A stretch of 42,000 nucleotides of DNA from NCBI GenBank assembly GCA_038237245.1, contig JBBRYY010000019.1, forward strand, positions 1 to 42,000, in the 5' to 3' direction. The translations under genes were made by a program, and so were the position numbers. The stretch is from FEN-1250 sp038237245 (lineage in GTDB: Bacteria; Gemmatimonadota; Gemmatimonadetes; Gemmatimonadales; Gemmatimonadaceae). The notes under the pieces are model-generated. The model did not search any database. It saw nothing but the letters and a program-made list of their open reading frames with translations, and was not told the DNA's origin. Shown in pieces: positions 19,666-27,328 of this stretch; the first letter of the stretch is position 1; each line of letters starts with the position of its first letter.

Positions 19666-20309
19666 CGCTTCACGCGCAGCAGGCGCGCGGTACCGAGGAG
19701 GAAGGGATTGGTCGCACGCTCGCGACCGATGGTCGTGGCGGCTCCGTGGCCGGGGTAGACGGTCAACTCATCGCCGAGCGCCACCATGCGAACGAGCGAA
19801 GCATCGAGCGTCTCGCGATCGCCGTACTCAACGCTCGTATTGCCGATGGAGCCTGCGAAGAGACAATCGCCGCCGAAGATCACGCCGTCGTTGTAGAACG
19901 CGACATGACCGGGCGCGTGCCCGGGCACGTGCATCACCGAGAGCTCCTCCGAGCCGACCATCACGCGGTCGCCTTCGGCAAGCTCGCTGTCCGGCGCTGG
20001 CGGCGTCTCGATGCGGATGCCGTAGCGAAGGGCGGAGTCGACGGCCTGCGCGTGCAGCGGCGCGTCGAGGGGATGCATGTACACCGGAACGGGATGCGCC
20101 CGCAGCACGCCGGCGAGGCCGCCGACGTGATCGAAGTGCGCGTGCGTGAGCCACACGGCCTCGAGCACCGCACCGGAGTCGTGCAGCGCACTGAGGATGA
20201 CCTCGGGCTCGTCGCCCGGATCGATGATCACCGCGCGATTCGACTGCTCGTCGATGAGCAGGTAGCAGTTTTCCTCCAGCGGGCCGACGATCAACGACTG
20301 GATCTTCAT
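19662..20309 (-). CDS. Metallo-beta-lactamase-fold hydrolase (glyoxalase II-like)
   Basis: Soluble 215-residue hydrolase of the GloB-like subfamily. Metal ligands are in THAHFDHVGG (near residue 55), VPGHAPGHVAF (near 128), GGDCLFAGSIGNT and the C-terminal VYPGHGAATTI. The short length (no C-terminal helical glyoxalase domain) suggests a YcbL-like thioesterase rather than true glyoxalase II. The ATG overlaps the trxB stop (ATGA). Lying between thioredoxin reductase and other redox genes, it may handle thioesters or persulphides, but this is inference. Confidence 0.9.
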   Translation of the reverse strand: MKIQSLIVGPLEENCYLLIDEQSNRAVIIDPGDEPEVILSALHDSGAVLEAVWLTHAHFDHVGGLAGVLRAHPVPVYMHPLDAPLHAQAVDSALRYGIRIETPPAPDSELAEGDRVMVGSEELSVMHVPGHAPGHVAFYNDGVIFGGDCLFAGSIGNTSVEYGDRETLDASLVRMVALGDELTVYPGHGAATTIGRERATNPFLLGTARLLRVKR

Positions 20310-21295
20310 ACCGTGTAACCGCCGTTACTCATGATCTCGGCGGGCTCGTGCCGGCGAAACGCGGTGATGTACTTCTCGACGGCGATCGCCGCCGTCGTCC
20401 CGTCGCCGGCGGCCGTCGTCACCTGGCGCGTGAGCTGCGAGCGCACGTCCCCGGCGATGAAGAGCCCCTGTACCGATGACTCCATGTTCGCGTCCGTGAT
20501 GATGTAGCCGCCCGCATCGTGCTGGACGTGATCGACGAGCACGCCGGTGTTGGGGCGAAAGCCGATGAAGATGAAGGTGCCGCTCACCGCGACCGAAGAC
20601 ACCGCTTCCGTTACCGTGTTGCGCAGGCGGACGCTCGTGACGAGCCCCGTGTCGTCACCGACGATTTCCTCGACCACGACATTGCGGATGATCTCGATTT
20701 TCGGATTGTCGAACACGCGCCGCTGCACGAGCTTCGACGCCCGAAAGTCTTCGCGCCGGTGGAGCAGATACACCTTCTCCGCGTAGCGGGTGAGGAAGTC
20801 TGCCTCCTCGAGCGCCGCGTCACCACCGCCAATGACGGCGATCGTGTGCCCCTTGAAGAAGGCACCGTCGCAGATCGCGCAGTAGGACACGCCCTTCCCC
20901 GCGTACGGCTCCTCGCCCGGAACGCCCAACTTTATCGGCGTTCCGCCGGCCGTGAGAATGACGGTGGGCGAGCGATACACATCGCCATCGTCCGTGGTGG
21001 TCGTGAAAAATCCATCGGCACCCTTCTCGACGCGCTCGACGATGACGAAGGTGCGCAGCTCTGCACCGAACTTCGCGGCGTGGCTCGCGAACTTCTCGGC
21101 AAGCTCGCGTCCGAAGATCGACTCGAAGCCGGGGTAGTCCTCGACGAGCTCCGTGTTGAGGATCTCTCCGCCCGGCTCGCCGAGGCGCTCGAGCATCACG
21201 GCCTTGAGCATCGAACGGCCCGCGTACAGCCCCGCCGTGAGCCCCGCGGGGCCTGCACCAATGATCACCACGTCGTACTCATACGTCTGTCCCAC
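20306..21295 (-). CDS. trxB: Thioredoxin-disulphide reductase
   Basis: NADPH- and FAD-dependent reductase of thioredoxin. 329 residues from GTG at 21293-21295, with AGGGG about seven bases upstream; the longer in-frame extension is discarded. FAD-binding GAGPAGLTAGLYAGRS near residue 13, the redox pair CAIC (Cys139, Cys142) in SYCAICDGAFF, the NADPH-binding GGGDAALEEADFL, and the C-terminal GLFIAGDVR all match. Length and motif order are normal. It follows the unrecognised Rossmann/cysteine gene by 32 bases. Confidence 0.96.
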   Translation of the reverse strand: MGQTYEYDVVIIGAGPAGLTAGLYAGRSMLKAVMLERLGEPGGEILNTELVEDYPGFESIFGRELAEKFASHAAKFGAELRTFVIVERVEKGADGFFTTTTDDGDVYRSPTVILTAGGTPIKLGVPGEEPYAGKGVSYCAICDGAFFKGHTIAVIGGGDAALEEADFLTRYAEKVYLLHRREDFRASKLVQRRVFDNPKIEIIRNVVVEEIVGDDTGLVTSVRLRNTVTEAVSSVAVSGTFIFIGFRPNTGVLVDHVQHDAGGYIITDANMESSVQGLFIAGDVRSQLTRQVTTAAGDGTTAAIAVEKYITAFRRHEPAEIMSNGGYTV

Positions 21296-21327
21296 GTTGG
21301 CCCCTGGTCTCCCGAAGACTTCCAACT

Positions 21328-22107
21328 CTATGCGCCCACCGCGAGGACGCTGAGCGCGCCATGACAGTGCGACACCGTCCCCACGAGCACCTCGACCGCG
21401 CCCGTTGCGCCGGCGCGCTCGACCAGCAGGTCGCCCGCGACGACGGCACTCGTGTCGAACATGCCGACGCCGAACGCGCGATGCTGACAATGAAAGATGA
21501 CAGGCCCCGCAAGGTTCCGCCCGTTCCGGCGCGCCTCAGTCGTGGCCGCGATGACGGCCGGCGGCATGCTCCAGCTGCGCTCCCCGCGCGTTGCCGGACA
21601 GATCGCGGGCTCGACGCAATTCACCGGACAGATCCACTCCGCGAAGCTCACATACTGCGTGCCGTCCGCCCCGCGGCGCTGCCACGGAATTCCGGTTGGC
21701 GCATCGAGAGGACGCATCTCCACCAAACGGCCCGGCCAGCGTTGGCGCGCACGACGCTCGAGCCATTCGTACATGAGGTGCGGCATCAGCGGCGATGGGA
21801 CGATCGCATCCGGGCCATCGCTCGCGTGCGGAGCGACATCCCGCGACTCCGCAACGGCATCGCTCAGATAAGCATCGAAAAACGGGGTCCACTCGGCGAC
21901 GGCCAGCTCGACCTCGAACGGATCGTCCGTGCGGGGCTCCGCGCTCACCTTGCACTGCGCATCGCGATCGACGATCACCACCCGTTCCGCCGTCAGCGCG
22001 CCCGCGCGCGCGGCGCGCCCGAGCTGGCGCAGATAGTACGAGCCGTAGCAACCGCCGCCGACGATGACGATCGTGCCATAGCGCTGCTGCGGAGTCTGTG
22101 GAAGCAT
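21328..22107 (-). CDS. Unrecognised Rossmann-fold protein with a CxxxCxxxxxC cluster
   Basis: A 259-residue protein from ATG at 22105-22107 (MLPQTPQQRYGTIVIVGGGC). A dinucleotide-binding GGGCYGSYY (residues 17-25) and an acidic strand end VVIVDRD (43-49) indicate a Rossmann domain. Further on, ICPVNCVEPAICP carries Cys160, Cys164 and Cys170, and two His/Cys patches follow (FHCQH near 207, SHCHG near 248). Together these look like a metal or Fe-S site attached to a nucleotide-binding domain. I do not recognise the family. The codon use and tight packing (8 bases after the SDR gene, 32 before trxB) support a real, expressed gene, possibly a redox partner or a metal-handling oxidoreductase. Confidence 0.75.
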   Translation of the reverse strand: MLPQTPQQRYGTIVIVGGGCYGSYYLRQLGRAARAGALTAERVVIVDRDAQCKVSAEPRTDDPFEVELAVAEWTPFFDAYLSDAVAESRDVAPHASDGPDAIVPSPLMPHLMYEWLERRARQRWPGRLVEMRPLDAPTGIPWQRRGADGTQYVSFAEWICPVNCVEPAICPATRGERSWSMPPAVIAATTEARRNGRNLAGPVIFHCQHRAFGVGMFDTSAVVAGDLLVERAGATGAVEVLVGTVSHCHGALSVLAVGA

Positions 22108-22115
22108 CGCGGCGC

Positions 22116-22844
22116 TCAGCGCAAGTGCCGGCCGCCGTCGACGATGACCGCATCGCCGGTGACGTAATCGGACTCGAGCAGATAGAGCACCGCGTGCGCG
22201 ACATCGTCCGGCGAGCCGAGGCGCGCCAGCGGCGTCGTGCGAATGAGCCTGTCGGCATCGTCCTTCGACCAGTGCTCGGGGAGGAGGACGGCTCCGGGTA
22301 CGACGGCGTTCACGCGGATCTTCGGCGCCAGCTTCCGCGCGAGCGCGCGCGTCATCTGCATGACGCCCGCCTTCGAGATTCCGTGAGGGATGTACTCCGG
22401 CCAGGTCTCCAGCGCGGCCAGGTCGGCGATGTTCACGATCGCGCCGCCGCCGGTCATGTGTCGCGCCGCCGCCTGGGAGCAGAAGAAGGGGGAGCGCACG
22501 TTGAGCGACATGATGTCGTCCCACTGCTCCGGCGTCACGGAGGCGAACGGGGTGCGCTTCATCTCCGCGGCGGAGTTCACGAGCACGTCGAGCGATCCGC
22601 CATGCGCCGCGACCTCGTTGATGAGCTTCGTTATCGCGGCAACGTCGCGGAGGTCCGCGGAGACGGACCAGGCGTCCGTCGCGCCCGCGGCGAGCGCGAG
22701 CCGCACCGTCTCGTCCGCCTCCTTCGCCGACGCGTTGTAGTGCACGGCGACGCGCATCTCCCGCGTCGCGAGCGCGAGAGCAATCGCGCGTCCCACCCGA
22801 CGCCCCGCGCCGGTGACGAGCGCGACGCGTCCAGCGAGCTCCAT
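22116..22844 (-). CDS. SDR-family oxidoreductase, pteridine-reductase-like, with altered active site
   Basis: Classical short-chain dehydrogenase/reductase of 242 residues. The cofactor motif TGAGRRVGRAIAL (residues 11-23) has the extra Arg typical of pteridine reductase/FolM-like enzymes that bind NADPH. LVNSAAEMKR is the central motif. In the active site the usual YxxxK reads HGISK: Lys158 is present, but the tyrosine position (154) is His, with a Tyr three residues earlier (YIPHGISK); the catalytic Ser is replaced by Asp (NIADLAAL), as in pteridine reductases. It ends with VTGDAVIVDGGRHL. Possible roles are pteridine or quinone reduction. One base separates it from the peroxiredoxin stop. 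Confidence 0.88.
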   Translation of the reverse strand: MELAGRVALVTGAGRRVGRAIALALATREMRVAVHYNASAKEADETVRLALAAGATDAWSVSADLRDVAAITKLINEVAAHGGSLDVLVNSAAEMKRTPFASVTPEQWDDIMSLNVRSPFFCSQAAARHMTGGGAIVNIADLAALETWPEYIPHGISKAGVMQMTRALARKLAPKIRVNAVVPGAVLLPEHWSKDDADRLIRTTPLARLGSPDDVAHAVLYLLESDYVTGDAVIVDGGRHLR

Positions 22845-22845
22845 G

Positions 22846-23292
22846 CTACTCCCCGAGCGCAGCGATTACTTCGTCCGGCGGCGGTGCGCCGCGCACGGCG
22901 AAGCGGATCGTGCCGTCGCGCGCGATGCCGAGCACGGAGCGCTGAATGCTCCTTCCATTTTCCTTCAGCGCTCCGTATGCACTGGCGATCTCGCGATCGG
23001 GATCGGTGAGGAGCGGGAAGTTGAACTCGAACTTCTCTGCATACTTCGCGTGGCTCTCGATCCCGGCGGGGTTGACGCCGAATGGCTGAATCCCTGCGGC
23101 GTTGAAGGCAGCGAGATCGTCGCGCACGGCGGAGAGCTGCCGATTGCAGCCGGGGGTGTCATCGCCCGGATAAAAAAAGAGCGCAACGGCGCCGTTCCGG
23201 AGCAGCTCGCGCAACGACACGGGCGAGCCGTCGCTCGCGGTAGCCATGAAGTCGGCAGCCGTGCTGCCGATCGCGGGAAGTGCGTCGCTCAT
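22846..23292 (-). CDS. Peroxiredoxin, Bcp/PrxQ type, one visible cysteine
   Basis: Thiol peroxidase of 148 residues reducing hydrogen or organic peroxides. The peroxidatic site is FFYPGDDTPGCNRQL with Cys49 and Thr46. There is no other cysteine in the protein, so it is a 1-Cys form needing an external thiol such as thioredoxin; trxB lies three genes downstream. The normal resolving cysteine five residues after Cys49 is replaced (position 54 is Ser). Start overlaps the PHP gene stop (ATGA). Confidence 0.92.
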   Translation of the reverse strand: MSDALPAIGSTAADFMATASDGSPVSLRELLRNGAVALFFYPGDDTPGCNRQLSAVRDDLAAFNAAGIQPFGVNPAGIESHAKYAEKFEFNFPLLTDPDREIASAYGALKENGRSIQRSVLGIARDGTIRFAVRGAPPPDEVIAALGE

Positions 23293-24158
23293 GCGGGTTG
23301 CTCCATGCGTTGGCGGACGCGTTCATCCTGTCGCGCGAGCCAGTCGATGCTCACCTTCATGCTGCCGAGCGCGCGATAGCCTTCGGCGGCGCCATGCCAG
23401 TCCGACCCTCCGCTCGGCACGAGCCCGAGCGCCTCGGTGATCGCAGCAAGGCGGACGACTTCATCGGCGGTGTGGCTCGGATGGCGAACCTCGACGGCAT
23501 CGAGACCGAGCGCTGCGAGCTCCTCCACATCGACCCGCGATGCGTCGCCGCCGGGATGCGCATACACGGCGAGCCCGCCCGCGTCGTGGATGAGGCGCGC
23601 CGCTTCCTCGAAGGTGACGGTGCGCTTCTCGATGCACGCCGGACGGCCGTTGCCGAGATAGCGGTCGAACGCGTCTCGAAAGTCGCGCGCCCAGCCTCCG
23701 GTAACGAGGGCCCTCGCGATGTGCGGACGCCCGACGGCACCGTCGCCTGCGGCGGCAAACACCGCGTCCAGCGTGACCGGTATGCCGAGGGAATTGAGCT
23801 TCTCGACCGTTATCTTCGCGCGGTCGCGTCGCGCGTCTCTGAGATCGAGCAACGCGGCGGCGATGTGCTCTGGATGCGTGAGATGCAGGCCGAGCACGTG
23901 AATCTCATCGCCATCATCAACCGCGCTCAACTCCACGCCGGCGACGACGCGAACGCCGAGCGCTGCGCCGGCCGCTTGCGCGGCGGCGATGCCGTCGACG
24001 GTGTCGTGATCGGTGAGCGCGATGGCGGTGAGGCCCGCCTGGTGCGCCGCGGCAACGACGTCAGCGGGAGCGACGGAGCCATCGGAGGCGGTCGAGTGCA
24101 TGTGGAGGTCCACGAATCGCTCCGGAGGCGTGAGGGGACCGTCACCGGCACTGCTCAC
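23289..24158 (-). CDS. PHP-domain phosphoesterase (YciV/RNase AM-like)
   Basis: A 289-residue metal-dependent phosphoesterase. PHP metal motifs: DLHMHSTASDGS near 18, LTDHDTVDG near 46, VAGVELSA near 74, and GGSDWHG near 256, with RPHIARALV in the middle as in YciV. E. coli YciV/RNase AM trims 5' ends of rRNA and acts on 3',5'-bisphosphates, so a similar nuclease or pAp phosphatase role is plausible. GTG start at 24156-24158 overlaps the stop of the small upstream gene (GTGA). Confidence 0.9.
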   Translation of the reverse strand: MSSAGDGPLTPPERFVDLHMHSTASDGSVAPADVVAAAHQAGLTAIALTDHDTVDGIAAAQAAGAALGVRVVAGVELSAVDDGDEIHVLGLHLTHPEHIAAALLDLRDARRDRAKITVEKLNSLGIPVTLDAVFAAAGDGAVGRPHIARALVTGGWARDFRDAFDRYLGNGRPACIEKRTVTFEEAARLIHDAGGLAVYAHPGGDASRVDVEELAALGLDAVEVRHPSHTADEVVRLAAITEALGLVPSGGSDWHGAAEGYRALGSMKVSIDWLARQDERVRQRMEQPA

Positions 24159-24421
24159 GCGCGGTAGCCCCGCTCCGGCGACGTGCTTCCCGGCTGCGAT
24201 TGCGCGAAGAGTCGCGCGAGATCATCGCTGCCGAGCTCCGCGAACGACTGCTGTCGCCACCGAGTGCCGACCGGCGAGTAGCGGGTGACGCGGAACTCGT
24301 GCGGCGTGACATCGCGCCGCGCGAAGAGTAGCGAGAACTCATCGCGATTGTTCGCGGTGACGCGCCCCGACGGCGACACTTCCCAGCTCTGGCCCGCGAT
24401 CTCGACCGTACGCACTGGCAT
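24155..24421 (-). CDS. Small hypothetical protein (88 residues)
   Basis: No recognised domain. MPVRTVEIAGQSWEVSPSGR begins a beta-rich stretch, followed by FRVTRYSPVGTRWRQQSFAE and a helical tail SDDLARLFAQSQPG. No signal peptide. ATG at 24419-24421 overlaps the stop of the next small gene upstream by one base (TGATG), and its stop overlaps the PHP gene start, so it is translationally coupled on both sides. This packing and its codon pattern are the evidence that it is real. Function unknown. Confidence 0.72.
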   Translation of the reverse strand: MPVRTVEIAGQSWEVSPSGRVTANNRDEFSLLFARRDVTPHEFRVTRYSPVGTRWRQQSFAELGSDDLARLFAQSQPGSTSPERGYRA

Positions 24422-24681
24422 CAGGAGCTCTCCACTTCGCGATAGATTCGCGCCGCATCCACAATGTGGTCGGGCGCACCGGCGAGCGCGCTCTGGAGCG
24501 TCTCGCGATCAGGGGCTTCGACGAACTCGATCAGTGCGCCGGGAAGGCCGCTTTCCTCGAACACCCAGAAGCCGCACCTGGCCTGCTCGTAATATGTACG
24601 GCGGAGCTGGAGCCGCTCCATGAACTTTTTCCTCTCGCCCGCCGGCACGATGGATCGTTGCAACGTGAGCCACCGCGGCAC
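24421..24681 (-). CDS. Small hypothetical protein (86 residues)
   Basis: The frame is open to 25395, but that part is antisense-type shadow of the E2 gene. The GTG at 24679-24681, two bases after the E2 stop, is the likely start. Product begins VPRWLTLQRSIVPAGERKKF, contains RRTYYEQARCGFWVFEE and ends DAARIYREVESS. The pattern (strand, helix with ERKKF, strand FWVFEE, strand LIEFVEA, helix) would fit a small ferredoxin-like alpha/beta fold such as dimeric monooxygenase-like proteins; this is a guess. Cotranscribed with the E2 gene. Confidence 0.68.
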   Translation of the reverse strand: MPRWLTLQRSIVPAGERKKFMERLQLRRTYYEQARCGFWVFEESGLPGALIEFVEAPDRETLQSALAGAPDHIVDAARIYREVESS

Positions 24682-24683
24682 GG

Positions 24684-26057
24684 TCAGCCCCCCGATTCGG
24701 GAAAGCTCTCGAGTGACTTCTTGACGTAGGCGAGAAACTCGTCCGCGACGGCCCCGTCGATGATGCGGTGATCGAAGGAGATCGAGAAGAACGCGCAGGT
24801 GCGAATGGCGATGGTGTCCTCGCCGTCGGCGCCCGCGACGACCTTGGGCCGCTTCTCGATCGCGCCGATCCCGAGAATTGCGACCTGCGGCTGGCTGATG
24901 ATCGGCGTTCCCATCACGGAGCCGTAGATGCCGGGGTTCGTAATGGTAAAGGTGCCCTCCTGGACCTCGCGCGGGTCGAGCTTCTTCGCGCGAGCGCGCG
25001 ACGCGAGGTCGTTGAGCGCGCGCGTCAGACCGGAGAGCGAGAGATCGTCCGCCTTCTTGATGACCGGAACGATGAGTCCCCAGTCGAGCGCGACAGCGAT
25101 GCCGATGTTGTACTGCTTGCGGTAGATGATGTTGTTGCCGCTCACCGCCGCGTTCATGATGGGGAACTTCTTGAGCCCGTCGACGACGGCGCTGATGATG
25201 AACGGGAGGTAGCTGAGCCTGTAGCCCGTGGAGGCCTCGATCGCCGCCCGCTGCTTCGTCCGGATGCGCGCCACGCGCGTGAGGTCGACCTCGAAGAAGG
25301 AGGTGACGTGCGCGGCGGTGCGGCGCGACTGGACCATGTGCTGCGCGATGCGCTGGCGCATCGGGGTCATGGGCTCGACGAGATCTCCGGCCCATGCCTC
25401 GGGGGCGGGTCCGTGCGATTCGACGCCCGCAGGCGCGTGCATCGATGGCGGCGAGTCGGACGGGCGCGACGGAGCCGAGCCCTGCTTGGCGCCGCCGGCG
25501 AGGTACGGGAGGAGGTCCTTCTTCGTGACGCGGCCGGCGATCCCGCTGCCCTGCATCGCGGTGATCTCGAGCCCGTGCTCGGCGGCGATCTTGCGAACGA
25601 GCGGGGAAGAGCGGGTGCGGACGCGCTCCTCGAACGAGTTGCCGTTGCCCGAGGGAGCTTGAGTGGTGTGGATGGCGGCGGCTTGGTGCGAGGGGGGAGC
25701 CGACACGGCGCTACCTTCGCTTTTCGGGGGGGGGCCCCCAGCCGAAACCGGCGCCACAGCCGCCGCACTCGCCGGCGCCCCTGCCGGCGCACCCGCGCCC
25801 GCCGCGTACGCCGCCTTGTCCGTCTCCAGCCGAGCGACCACCGTCTGCACGGCCACCGTCTGCCCCTGCACCACCAATATCTCGGCGAGAATCCCCGCGG
25901 CCGGCGCCGGAATCTCCGCGTCCACCTTGTCCGTGGAGATCTCGAAGATCGGCTCGTCGCGCTTTACCTCCTCCCCAACCGCCTTGAGCCAGCGCGAGAG
26001 CGTTCCCTCAGCAATCGACTCGCCCATCTGCGGCATGATCACATCCATCCGAGCCAC
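24684..26057 (-). CDS. 2-oxoacid dehydrogenase E2 (dihydrolipoyl acyltransferase)
   Basis: Core acyltransferase of a 2-oxoacid dehydrogenase complex, 457 residues. A lipoyl domain at residues 1-80 has the lipoylated lysine in EISTDKVDAEI; an Ala/Pro/Gly-rich linker follows. The E3/E1-binding domain near 150-185 reads SSPLVRKIAAEHGLEI and GSGIAGRVTKKDLLPYL. The catalytic domain ends in SFDHRIIDGAVADEFL with the HxxxDG active site. Start GTG at 26055-26057; an ATG at 26048 is possible. E1alpha and E1beta lie upstream in the same operon, so this is the E1(alpha2beta2) type, more likely branched-chain or pyruvate than 2-oxoglutarate. E3 is not in the window. Confidence 0.94.
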   Translation of the reverse strand: MARMDVIMPQMGESIAEGTLSRWLKAVGEEVKRDEPIFEISTDKVDAEIPAPAAGILAEILVVQGQTVAVQTVVARLETDKAAYAAGAGAPAGAPASAAAVAPVSAGGPPPKSEGSAVSAPPSHQAAAIHTTQAPSGNGNSFEERVRTRSSPLVRKIAAEHGLEITAMQGSGIAGRVTKKDLLPYLAGGAKQGSAPSRPSDSPPSMHAPAGVESHGPAPEAWAGDLVEPMTPMRQRIAQHMVQSRRTAAHVTSFFEVDLTRVARIRTKQRAAIEASTGYRLSYLPFIISAVVDGLKKFPIMNAAVSGNNIIYRKQYNIGIAVALDWGLIVPVIKKADDLSLSGLTRALNDLASRARAKKLDPREVQEGTFTITNPGIYGSVMGTPIISQPQVAILGIGAIEKRPKVVAGADGEDTIAIRTCAFFSISFDHRIIDGAVADEFLAYVKKSLESFPESGG

Positions 26058-26060
26058 GGA

Positions 26061-26348
26061 TCACCCTCTCTGTGAAGTTCGATTCGCGGCGTTGCTCTGC
26101 CAGAGCCGCAACACAAGAATGCCCGGCAGGAGCAACAACCCCGCCAGTGAGCCGACCTGCAGGTACGGCTCAAAGTTACACGCCGGAAAGCCCTCAGCCG
26201 GCACACAGCTCCGAAAGCTGCCCACCAACTTCGCCACAAACACCCCGATCATGCCGCCCGAGAAGTAGCCCACGACCGCTAACGGCAGCGCCACCACGTA
26301 GCGCCATCTGCTCGGCGGCGCCTCCCCGTCGTGCTCGAGCGCAGCCAC
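26061..26348 (-). CDS. Small two-helix membrane protein between E1beta and E2
   Basis: A 95-residue protein from GTG at 26346-26348, two bases after the E1beta stop; the open frame to 26483 overlaps E1beta and is not used. Two hydrophobic segments are clear: WRYVVALPLAVVGYFSGGMI on to about residue 45, and a second GSLAGLLLLPGILVLRLW. Between them a loop carries two cysteines (SCVPAEGFPACNF) that could form a disulphide on the periplasmic side. No known family. Its insertion between E1beta and E2, three bases before the E2 start, is unusual. Confidence 0.72.
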   Translation of the reverse strand: MAALEHDGEAPPSRWRYVVALPLAVVGYFSGGMIGVFVAKLVGSFRSCVPAEGFPACNFEPYLQVGSLAGLLLLPGILVLRLWQSNAANRTSQRG

Positions 26349-26350
26349 GC

Positions 26351-27328
26351 TCAATACGCGGCCAGCCGTCGTGCGACCGCAACGATATCCGCCACCTGCG
26401 GCAACACGTAGTCCTCGAGCGGCGGTGCGAATGGCAGCGGCACATCCGCGGCAGTGACGCGAAGGATCGGCGCGTCCAGCCACTCAAAAGCGTGCTCGTT
26501 GATGCGCGCCGCGATCTCGCCGGCCACGCCGCCCGTGCGCGTGTCCTCGTGCAGGATCAGCACGCGGTTCGTCTTCTTCACCGTCGCCACGATCGCCTCG
26601 TCATCCATCGGCAGCAATGTGCGCAGATCGAGCACCTCGACCGACAATCCGTCTTCCTTCTCGAGCTGCTCCGCGGCTTCAAGCGCCTTCCAGACCGTCG
26701 CCGCGTACGTGATGATCGAGAGATCCTTCCCCTCACGCGCGATCCGTGCCTTGCCGATCGGCACGACATGATCGCCCGCCGGCATCTCCTCCTTGATGCG
26801 ACGATAGAGATACTTGTGCTCGAAGAAGAGCACAGGATCGTCGTCGCGGATCGCCGCCTTCAGTAACCCCTTTGCATCCGACGCGGTGGCCGGATACACG
26901 ATCTTGAGCCCGGGCGTGTGCAGGAATGCGGCCTCGGGATTCTGCGAGTGGAAGGGGCCGCCGCGTACGTAGCCACCCGACGGTCCGCGCACCACCATCG
27001 GGCACGGGAGGAACGCGCGGTAGCGCGCCGTGGCGATGTAGTTCGTCAGCATGTCGTAGGCACACGAGATGAAATCGATGAACTGCATCTCGACCACCGG
27101 ACGCATCCCCATGTGCGCTGCACCAGCCGCCGCCCCGACGAAGCCCGCCTCGGAAATCGGCGTATCGATCACGCGATTCTCGCCGTACTTCGCCAGCAGC
27201 CCGTCGGTGACCTTGAACGCGCCGCCGTACGCGCCGATATCCTCGCCCAGGCAGAAGACGTTGCTGTCGCGCTCCATCTCCTCGAAGAGCGCTTCGCGAA
27301 TCGCTTCCAGATACGTGATCTCAGCCAT
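26351..27328 (-). CDS. 2-oxoacid dehydrogenase E1 component, beta subunit
   Basis: Beta chain of the thiamine-diphosphate E1 heterotetramer, 325 residues from ATG at 27326-27328 (MAEITYLEAIREALFEEMER). GEDIGAYGGAFKVTDGLL, DTPISEAGFVGAAAGAAHMG, VVRGPSGGYVRGGPFHSQ and HEDTRTGGVAGEIAARI are typical of pyruvate/branched-chain E1beta. It overlaps the E1alpha stop by eight bases. The codon-shifted extension to 27628 is a shadow of E1alpha. Substrate within the pyruvate, branched-chain or acetoin group is not decidable here. Confidence 0.95.
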   Translation of the reverse strand: MAEITYLEAIREALFEEMERDSNVFCLGEDIGAYGGAFKVTDGLLAKYGENRVIDTPISEAGFVGAAAGAAHMGMRPVVEMQFIDFISCAYDMLTNYIATARYRAFLPCPMVVRGPSGGYVRGGPFHSQNPEAAFLHTPGLKIVYPATASDAKGLLKAAIRDDDPVLFFEHKYLYRRIKEEMPAGDHVVPIGKARIAREGKDLSIITYAATVWKALEAAEQLEKEDGLSVEVLDLRTLLPMDDEAIVATVKKTNRVLILHEDTRTGGVAGEIAARINEHAFEWLDAPILRVTAADVPLPFAPPLEDYVLPQVADIVAVARRLAAY

